Both the position numbers and the translations under genes were made by a program. Below are positions 16,602 through 21,460 of a DNA stretch of 21,460 bases, in pieces (position 1 is the stretch's first letter; every line of letters starts with the position of its first letter). This DNA is from JADJNW01 sp964596135 (GTDB lineage: Bacteria; Bacteroidota; Bacteroidia; Chitinophagales; Saprospiraceae): contig CAZQTF010000040.1 in NCBI GenBank assembly GCA_964596135.1, positions 1-21,460 on the forward strand, given 5' to 3'. The notes under the pieces were generated by a model. The model saw nothing but the letters and a program-made list of their open reading frames with translations. It searched no databases and had not been told where the DNA came from.

Positions 16602-17333
16602 ATGAAAGAGTTAGTTGTACTGTTTATGTTATCGGTAGTGTACCTGGGCGTTGACAATTTGCAGCAGGGGGTCATTCTTTATGAACAAAAAGTAAATATG
16701 CACCGCCGTATTCAGAATCCGGAAATGAGAAACATGATTCCTGAGTATAATATTACCAAAATGCAGTTGGCTTTTGATGAAAACGCATCCTTGTTTAAAG
16801 ACTTCGAAGATGAAGAGGAAGATGTGATCGAAAGTGGCAACGGTGCTATGCAGTTTCGAATGATGCGCCCGAAAAATGAGATATACCAAAACTTTACAGA
16901 GGGTAGCAAAATCGAAATGCACGAATTCATGGGCAAAAAATATCTCATCAAAGGAGAGCTTACACAAACCCCCTGGAAGATGACTGGCGAAACTGAAGCG
17001 GTGGGCGGTTACACCTGCATGAAAGCAACCATGACCGACAAAGACCCACAGGGCGCCGACCGCAACGTGGTAGCCTGGTTTACGCCAGACATTCCACTGC
17101 CTTCAGGTCCCGGAAATTTTGGCTCGCTGCCGGGCATGATCCTGAAAGTGGATATCAATGATGGAGAAATGGTGTACACCGCAATCAAAATTGAAGGACG
17201 CGAACTGAAAGAGAGTGAACTCGAAGCGCCATCAAAAGGGAAGGAAATTACGGAAGAAGATTTTCGAAAAATGGTAGAAGAGGAAATGAAGCGTATGGGC
17301 GGACAGGGCGGCAGAATGATTATCCGCAATTAA
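16602..17333 (+). CDS. GLPGLI family protein
   Basis: A 243-residue exported protein of the GLPGLI family, known across Bacteroidota, of unresolved biochemical role and often encoded near outer-membrane barrel genes. Seen: a hydrophobic N-terminus (about 3-17) serving as signal sequence or anchor; the family opening GVILYEQKVNMHRR at 23-36; an acidic stretch DFEDEEEDVIE at 67-77; WKMTGETEAVGGYTCMKA at about 125-142; AWFTPDIPLPSGPGNFGSLPGMIL, whose end is the GLPGLI signature in variant form (GSLPGMIL, 174-181); then a charged helix (about 205-231) and the tail GGQGGRMIIRN. The tail nearly equals the C-terminus of the barrel protein at 17914-20706. The start is fixed by the promoter at 16572. 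It is divergent from the kinase operon and shares its upstream region and probably its regulator. Confidence 0.9.
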   Translation: MKELVVLFMLSVVYLGVDNLQQGVILYEQKVNMHRRIQNPEMRNMIPEYNITKMQLAFDENASLFKDFEDEEEDVIESGNGAMQFRMMRPKNEIYQNFTEGSKIEMHEFMGKKYLIKGELTQTPWKMTGETEAVGGYTCMKATMTDKDPQGADRNVVAWFTPDIPLPSGPGNFGSLPGMILKVDINDGEMVYTAIKIEGRELKESELEAPSKGKEITEEDFRKMVEEEMKRMGGQGGRMIIRN

Positions 17334-17398
17334 TGGACGCCTTACTTGGCTTGTAATTATTAATTTTTTGGAATAAAAGTATTTATATCATCGGACTG

Positions 17399-17433
17399 AA
17401 ACGACATAATCTTGAAGGTTGTGTCGTTTTTTT
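17399..17433 (+). terminator. Intrinsic terminator of the GLPGLI gene
   Basis: AAACGACA (17399-17406) pairs with TGTCGTTT (17422-17429). The stem extends inward to 14 pairs with two U-G wobbles and a three-base loop, and seven T follow at 17427-17433. It lies 66 bases after the stop. The wobbles are U-G only in the plus-strand RNA, which fits this direction. Confidence 0.85.
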
Positions 17434-17459
17434 ATTTGAACCGGGAAGTGATTTCTGAT

Positions 17460-17790
17460 TCAAAGGTCCAGCGCCGGAAAATGCATTTGATCTTTTGCAA
17501 AAGTGGCAGTTTTTTCTTTGCGGAAGCAACAAATATCAGGTTTGTAGCCATTGCCTGGTAAGCTGATCACGACTTTTTCCGCGCAGCTAATTTAGCTGAC
17601 ACCAGCCAATGCTTGCGTTTGACTGGCAAATGATAGGTTGATGAATTCAGCTTTCGTATCTCCCTGGACAAGGGTATTCCTGCCGCCCGCATTTTTCTGC
17701 TTCCAGCAGGCGTTGTAATTCTTCAACCAGCAATATCGCATCTGGCTGAGCGAGAATCTTTTCTCTCCATTTGGCGTGTGCAATGGACAT
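17460..17790 (-). pseudogene. Degraded Uma2-family (DUF820) endonuclease gene
   Basis: Reading the minus strand from the ATG at 17790 gives 47 residues, MSIAHAKWREKILAQPDA then LLVEELQRLLEAEKCGRQEY, ending in a TGA at 17649-17647. This is the usual N-terminal helix of Bacteroidota/cyanobacterial Uma2 proteins. Homology then moves to another frame: LVQGDTKAEFIN, then an in-frame TAA at 17594-17592, then EKVVISLPGNGYKPDICCF and RKEKTATFAKDQMHFPALDL with a TGA at 17462-17460. Intact relatives read roughly KAEFINGE, then EKVMISLTRNDYEPDICFF, then FPAPDF. So there is one frameshift near codon 38, about 20 residues lost between KAEFIN and EKVV, an internal stop, and loss of everything after the FPAPDF position. 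Uma2 proteins are predicted PD-(D/E)xK nucleases abundant in many copies; this copy is dead. It sits between two convergent genes. Confidence 0.75.
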
Positions 17791-17849
17791 TTACTTTATT
17801 TATTCAACAATACAAAAACTTCTTATGCAAGTATTCTTTTCCTAAATGC

Positions 17850-17881
17850 AATCGCCCAACTTCTGCTGAAGCCGGGCGATT
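17850..17881 (-). terminator. Hairpin after the OMP_b-brl_3 receptor gene
   Basis: AATCGCCC (17850-17857) and GGGCGATT (17874-17881) form a perfect 8-bp stem. In minus-strand RNA it extends by six more pairs, two of them G-U, around a 4-base loop. In plus-strand RNA those two would be A-C mismatches, so it fits the minus transcript. It lies 33 bases past the receptor stop. The T-tract is poor, so it may be a weak terminator or an mRNA 3' stabiliser. Confidence 0.5.
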
Positions 17882-17913
17882 TGTGAAATAATATTTGAAA
17901 AATATATATGTCT

Positions 17914-20706
17914 TTAATTTCGGATCATCACGCGCATGCCGCCCGGGCTACCGCCCAATTGCTGCAGCGAGTAAGTGAAGCTAAGCATGTAATAGCGCCC
18001 TAGAGAGCGGATCACTTCTTCCTGGATGTAGTTGATGTCGGCTGTGCGATTGATACCCACGTTGCGGTTGAGCAGGTCATTTGCTGCAAAGCGGATTTCA
18101 GCACGTTTGTTGAAAACAAACTTGGAAAGGTAGGCATTCCAGATGGGCACCTCCTGGTTGGCGCTGTTGTCGCCAATAGCATTGTAAATGGCATAGTTGA
18201 GCGAAGAACCCAGGTTCATCCCGATAGGCAGATTTAGGTTGAATTCCGTTTCGTAATTTTGATTCAAAAAGTCCTGATTAAGAGAAGTTTGCAGCGAATA
18301 ATGCGTTTGGTTGTAGCTGAGGCTGGCGTTAAAGCTTATGTCGAGCAATTCCTTGTAGCGATAGCTGAGGCGCACGCCATTCGTAGCGATCAATCGGTCG
18401 GTTTGGTTTTCTACATCGTTGATCAGGTTGATGCTTTTTGCCCAGGTCACGTTGGAATTGAAGCTGGCGCGCAGGCTTGGTCGGATGATCGGGAAACCGA
18501 AGTTGAGAAAACCATTCAGGCGATAATCGTTGTTCACATTGATGGGCTGGGTGGTGCGCACGAAGTTGTTGTCAATCGTTTGGGCATTGGAGATGCGATT
18601 GCGGGTGTAGGTAAAATTGATGTTGGAAAAGAAATTCACGAAAGTGCCGGGATTGAAGGTATTGTAGCCTGCCACCAGGCGATGTGCATATTCCGGGCGC
18701 AGGTTCGGATTGCCGAGTGAAATATTCAGGGGATCGCTATTGTCAATCAGAGGCGAAAGTTGCTCGATGCTCGGCTCGTTCACATTGGTTTCGTATTCGA
18801 GGCGCAGGTGTTTGGTAGAGGTAAAATCATAATTGAACCGCACACTGGGCAATACGTTGGTGAAAGAGCGATTGATATTCAAGTTTTGTAGGATGAGATT
18901 TCCGTCGAGGATGGTTTGCTGCAATTGCACGCCAGTGGTAAAATTATACGACGAATTATTCTTGCGGAAGTTCACGCCGCCCCGATGGTACTGGGTGGTA
19001 TTGTCAAATTTATTGGTCAGTTGTTCATTGAGTTGGCGTTCGCCGTTGTTCACATCAAAAACCTCGTAGTCGAGATCGTTCCGGTTTTGATTGTAAGCAT
19101 AATTGAGTTCCAGATAGCGGCGCTTGCCCAGCGGCTCGGTATAGGAAGTATTGGCGCCAAAGCTCAGCGTGTTGCCAATTTGCGAACTCATTTGCATAAT
19201 AGAATCCGTCCGAGACAGGTTGCTTCCGTCGTAAAATTTGTTGACCGATTCCAGTTCGCCGCGGCGGTCGCTGTCATTGAGTGCGAAAGTAAAATTGGTG
19301 CTCCAGGTGCGTCCTTTTTTATTGAAACGGCGACGGTATAACAAATTGGCATTCAGATTGCTGCCTTGCCCGTCGGAAAAGTTAAAACGATCGTTGGCGT
19401 TTTGCAAGACGTTTTCATCGGAGCGCGATTCTGCGTTCGATTCTGTCGTTTGCCGTGAATTGCTTTTGCCAAAGCTGGAGATCAGTTTGATATTGCTCAT
19501 CGAGTCAATGTCGTGTTCGAATGTAAAATTCGCACGGTGACTTTCGTTGAGATTGGTACCAAAGGAGTTATCGAGCGTGGTGAAGCTGCCGTTCGACAGA
19601 AAATTTTCACGATTCAGGTTGCGTTCTACTTCCTTGTTGGAAGAGTTGAAAAAGTAACTGCCGTTGGCTTTGGTCTTTTTGTTCCACTCATTGGCATAGT
19701 TCAGTCCTCCTGCCCAGGTGGTCGTAAAACCGGTGTTATTATTGCCAAAATCGAGCGGAATGCCGCCGGCATTGTCAGAATTGAATTCAATGCGAACCGC
19801 ACCGCCGCGCCCCATATTGCGGGCAGCACCCGTAAAACTCATATAATCCTGAATGGAAAAGCCCGCTTGGTTGACGTTGTTGCCCATTCCAATGACCGAA
19901 ATTTGCTGATCGTCGCGAAAGCGATTGAGATTGAGCCTGCCGGAGAAGCGATCATCGCTGCCGTAGCCAGCATTGGCACTGCCAAATAAGCCTTTTTTGA
20001 AATCTTTCTTTGTCGTCAGATTAAGCGTTTTTTCGCGCACGCCGTCGTCAATGCCGGAGAAAACTGCCTGATCGGATTTTCGGTCAAATACCTGCACTTT
20101 ATCTATCGCTCTGGCGGGTAGATTTTTGGTAGCAATTTTTGGATCGGTGCCAAAAAATTCCTTGCCATCCACAAGCACGCGCTGTACCTGCTCGCCCTGC
20201 GCGCGGATCGTACCGTCGCTCTCAACTTCCACGCCGGGCAAACGCTTGAGCAGATCTTCTACCATTGCATTTTCCTGGGTTTTGAAAGCATTGGCATTGA
20301 ATTCGATGGTGTCTTTTTTGATCTGCACCGGAATATGCTCGGCGGTTACGGTTGCTTCCTTGAGCAGTAAGCTCTCCGGCTGCATCCGGATGACGCCAAG
20401 ATCGTAAGGATTTTTATCGGTATTGGCTTTGATTTGCCAGTCGGACATTTGGTAACCGATAAAGGTAATGCGCAGCAAATAAGCATCCTTGCTGTTTAGA
20501 TTTTTGATGGTGAAAGAACCATCGGCTTCCGTGCGCCCGAAATTGATCAGAGAAGAATCCGTTGGATTCAGGATCATCACCGTTGCCGATTCCAGCGGCT
20601 CGGAGGTGTCGTCTGCCAATAGCTTGCCGGTCAGGTTGTACTTTTGCGCTTGTAGCGCAGCATTTGTCAGCAGAAAAAACAAAAGGAGTCGGGTGACCTT
20701 TTTCAT
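17914..20706 (-). CDS. TonB-dependent-receptor-like outer-membrane barrel protein (OMP_b-brl_3 type)
   Basis: A 930-residue outer-membrane protein. Seen: signal peptide 1-20 (MKKVTRLLLFFLLTNAALQA); carboxypeptidase-regulatory-like domain about 23-118 (LTGKLLADDTSEPLESATV, then ADGSFTIKNL); a plug of the kind typical for this family, about 125-232 (KKDTIEFNANAFKTQ, EDLLKRLPGVEVESDGTI, VLVDGKEFFGTDPKIATKNLPA, IDKVQVFDR); and a long Asn-rich barrel to about 915 (LRPEYAHRLVAGY, LRLEYETNVNEPSIEQL). After the last strand YYMLSFTYSL comes the tail GGSPGGMRVMIRN rather than a terminal aromatic residue. The barrel C-terminus faces the periplasm, so this tail should too. No SusD gene adjoins it. Its promoter shares the half-site array of the GLPGLI promoter, so I regard the two as a co-regulated pair. 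Substrate unknown. Confidence 0.92.
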   Translation of the reverse strand: MKKVTRLLLFFLLTNAALQAQKYNLTGKLLADDTSEPLESATVMILNPTDSSLINFGRTEADGSFTIKNLNSKDAYLLRITFIGYQMSDWQIKANTDKNPYDLGVIRMQPESLLLKEATVTAEHIPVQIKKDTIEFNANAFKTQENAMVEDLLKRLPGVEVESDGTIRAQGEQVQRVLVDGKEFFGTDPKIATKNLPARAIDKVQVFDRKSDQAVFSGIDDGVREKTLNLTTKKDFKKGLFGSANAGYGSDDRFSGRLNLNRFRDDQQISVIGMGNNVNQAGFSIQDYMSFTGAARNMGRGGAVRIEFNSDNAGGIPLDFGNNNTGFTTTWAGGLNYANEWNKKTKANGSYFFNSSNKEVERNLNRENFLSNGSFTTLDNSFGTNLNESHRANFTFEHDIDSMSNIKLISSFGKSNSRQTTESNAESRSDENVLQNANDRFNFSDGQGSNLNANLLYRRRFNKKGRTWSTNFTFALNDSDRRGELESVNKFYDGSNLSRTDSIMQMSSQIGNTLSFGANTSYTEPLGKRRYLELNYAYNQNRNDLDYEVFDVNNGERQLNEQLTNKFDNTTQYHRGGVNFRKNNSSYNFTTGVQLQQTILDGNLILQNLNINRSFTNVLPSVRFNYDFTSTKHLRLEYETNVNEPSIEQLSPLIDNSDPLNISLGNPNLRPEYAHRLVAGYNTFNPGTFVNFFSNINFTYTRNRISNAQTIDNNFVRTTQPINVNNDYRLNGFLNFGFPIIRPSLRASFNSNVTWAKSINLINDVENQTDRLIATNGVRLSYRYKELLDISFNASLSYNQTHYSLQTSLNQDFLNQNYETEFNLNLPIGMNLGSSLNYAIYNAIGDNSANQEVPIWNAYLSKFVFNKRAEIRFAANDLLNRNVGINRTADINYIQEEVIRSLGRYYMLSFTYSLQQLGGSPGGMRVMIRN

Positions 20707-20760
20707 TGCGAATATTTTATTGTCAATGGTTGATGAATTAAGAAACGTTTATTTCCGCAT

Positions 20761-20768
20761 CAAAAATA
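20761..20768 (-). promoter_or_regulatory. -7 element of the OMP_b-brl_3 receptor gene
   Basis: Minus-strand TATTTTTG (20768 down to 20761) fits TAnnTTTG exactly. The start would lie near 20755, leaving a leader of about 49 bases before the ATG at 20706. The -33 position holds no TTTG; a TTAACC half-site abuts it instead. Confidence 0.65.
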
Positions 20769-20789
20769 GGTCACCCAACTGTAGAAGCA

Positions 20790-20826
20790 GGTTAATCGCT
20801 CTTGAAATAAGGTTAAAAAAGGTTAA
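20790..20826 (-). promoter_or_regulatory. Direct-repeat operator array of the receptor promoter (candidate response-regulator sites)
   Basis: On the minus strand TTAACC begins at 20826, 20816 and 20795, with a weaker TTCAAG at 20806, giving spacings of 10, 10 and 11. The last half-site starts 27 bp before the -7 box. The block aligns without gaps to the array upstream of GLPGLI (16514-16550 in the same promoter orientation) with 28 of 37 bases identical, while the DNA between array and -7 box does not match. The array is seen; regulation by the nearby response regulator is inferred. Confidence 0.65.
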
Positions 20827-20845
20827 TGCGATTTTGTCAGTTTAC

Positions 20846-21460
20846 TTATTTTAAAATGTTATCCACGATTCTGGCGATAGCTTCTGGCTGGGTTTTGCCA
20901 TAGCGCAGATTGAGAAAAGGCATGGCGTGCTCTCGCAGGAATTGACCGGCTGGCATCGCTCCGGTAGCTTCATGCAAATTTTTTAGATCTTCCTCCATGT
21001 CTATTGCGGAAAAGAAGCGCAGCTTAAATTTGCCCAAATACTGCTCTTCGCCTGTTTCCTGATTGACGTATAGCAATTCAGAATAGCGGATTAGTTCAGA
21101 CCCAAAAAGCTTGTCCTGCAATTGAAAAACCTGCGGATTGATTTCAAATTCCTGTTCGACGTGAGGGAGTGGTTTGCCAAACCAGCCGCCATCCACATGA
21201 TGCTTGATCATAAAGAAGTGCTGTTCGTCCAGCGGGAATCGCTGTGCCAAAACTTTGAATTTTGCCGGTTCGACGAAGAATAACTCATCCCGGAAAAAAG
21301 CCTTCAGATCGTATTGATCTTCAAATATTTTTGACTCGTAAGGCTCGTAGGTGCGCGTTGCTGCCGCGTAGTATTCGTTGGGCGGGAGCAACGCGTCTTT
21401 CAATGCCAGGATAAATTCCCCTTTGCCAGAATTGGATTTATCCTTCACGCCCAGAATATA
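20846..21460 (-). CDS. Unrecognised soluble protein, 3' part (runs off right edge)
   Basis: The minus-strand frame ending in the TAA at 20846-20848 is open to the right edge and encodes at least 204 residues. A GTG at 21446-21448 could serve as start, but the four codons before it (Y-I-L-G) continue sensibly into VKDKSNSGKGEFILALKDAL, so I take the gene as extending beyond the window. The protein is mixed alpha/beta, acidic and aromatic-rich (EYYAAATRTYEPYESKIFED, FFRDELFFVEPAKF, HHVDGGWFGKPLP, FKLRFFSAIDMEEDL) and ends in TQPEAIARIVDNILK. No signal peptide, membrane helix or motif I can name is present. SNSGKGEF has a glycine-lysine pattern but is not a convincing P-loop. It lies upstream of the receptor on the same strand, but the 139-bp gap holds the receptor's own promoter, so no operon is implied. 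Confidence 0.7.
   Translation of the reverse strand, partial: YILGVKDKSNSGKGEFILALKDALLPPNEYYAAATRTYEPYESKIFEDQYDLKAFFRDELFFVEPAKFKVLAQRFPLDEQHFFMIKHHVDGGWFGKPLPHVEQEFEINPQVFQLQDKLFGSELIRYSELLYVNQETGEEQYLGKFKLRFFSAIDMEEDLKNLHEATGAMPAGQFLREHAMPFLNLRYGKTQPEAIARIVDNILK

Noticed and set aside
17592..17783. A 63-residue stand-alone gene on the minus strand
   Set aside because: It is the second frame of the broken Uma2 gene; its N-terminal part has no family similarity and the conserved piece starts only at LVQGDTKAEFIN.

Overview
The window looks like a Bacteroidota chromosome segment, most likely Saprospiria or a similar gliding or surface-secreting lineage. The grounds are two surface proteins with type IX secretion (T9SS) C-terminal domains (one type B, one type A), two SusC-like TonB-dependent outer-membrane proteins with carboxypeptidase-regulatory N-domains, a GLPGLI protein, and promoters with the Bacteroidota -7 element TAnnTTTG. 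The taxon is inferred from gene families only. There are no rRNA or tRNA genes, no CRISPR array and no intact insertion sequence.

Layout. 1-542 (-): 5' part of a multi-pass membrane protein running off the left edge. 668-1078 (-): the 3' half of an outer-membrane barrel gene whose 5' half is gone, cut at a cluster of short palindromes. 1344-4013 (-): choice-of-anchor-L adhesin with a type B T9SS tail. 4512-10940 (+): a 2142-residue surface protein made of 18 tandem modules of about 111 residues that I cannot assign to any named domain, plus a type A T9SS tail, ended by a clear terminator. 11096-13360 (-): TonB-dependent receptor, haem/haemoglobin-receptor-like. 13520-14125 (+): small two-helix membrane protein with a TPR-like tail. 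14142-16433 (-): histidine kinase and response regulator operon. 16602-17333 (+): GLPGLI protein. 17460-17790 (-): frameshifted, internally deleted remnant of a Uma2-family nuclease gene. 17914-20706 (-): TonB-dependent receptor of the OMP_b-brl_3 type. 20846-21460 (-): unrecognised gene running off the right edge.

The most interesting system is the 14.1-20.8 kb block. The GLPGLI promoter and the promoter of the distal beta-barrel receptor carry the same array: TTAAC half-sites separated by 10 and 21 bp, followed exactly 27 bp later by a TAnnTTTG -7 element. A weaker half-site sits in the 21-bp gap of both. The sequence between the last half-site and the -7 box is not conserved, which points to selection on the array rather than a recent duplication. 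The array in front of GLPGLI lies in the divergent intergenic region shared with the kinase/regulator operon. Its 10/10/11 periodicity suits an OmpR/PhoB-family regulator such as the one encoded there. The two putative targets also end in nearly the same peptide (GGQGGRMIIRN and GGSPGGMRVMIRN). I infer a self-contained envelope module: the two-component system controls an exported GLPGLI protein and its partner barrel, and both carry a common periplasm-facing tail.

The second highlight is the 18-module protein. Nearly all modules have two cysteines at fixed places, and the module consensus is well conserved in protein but divergent in codons. It may represent an undescribed extracellular domain family.
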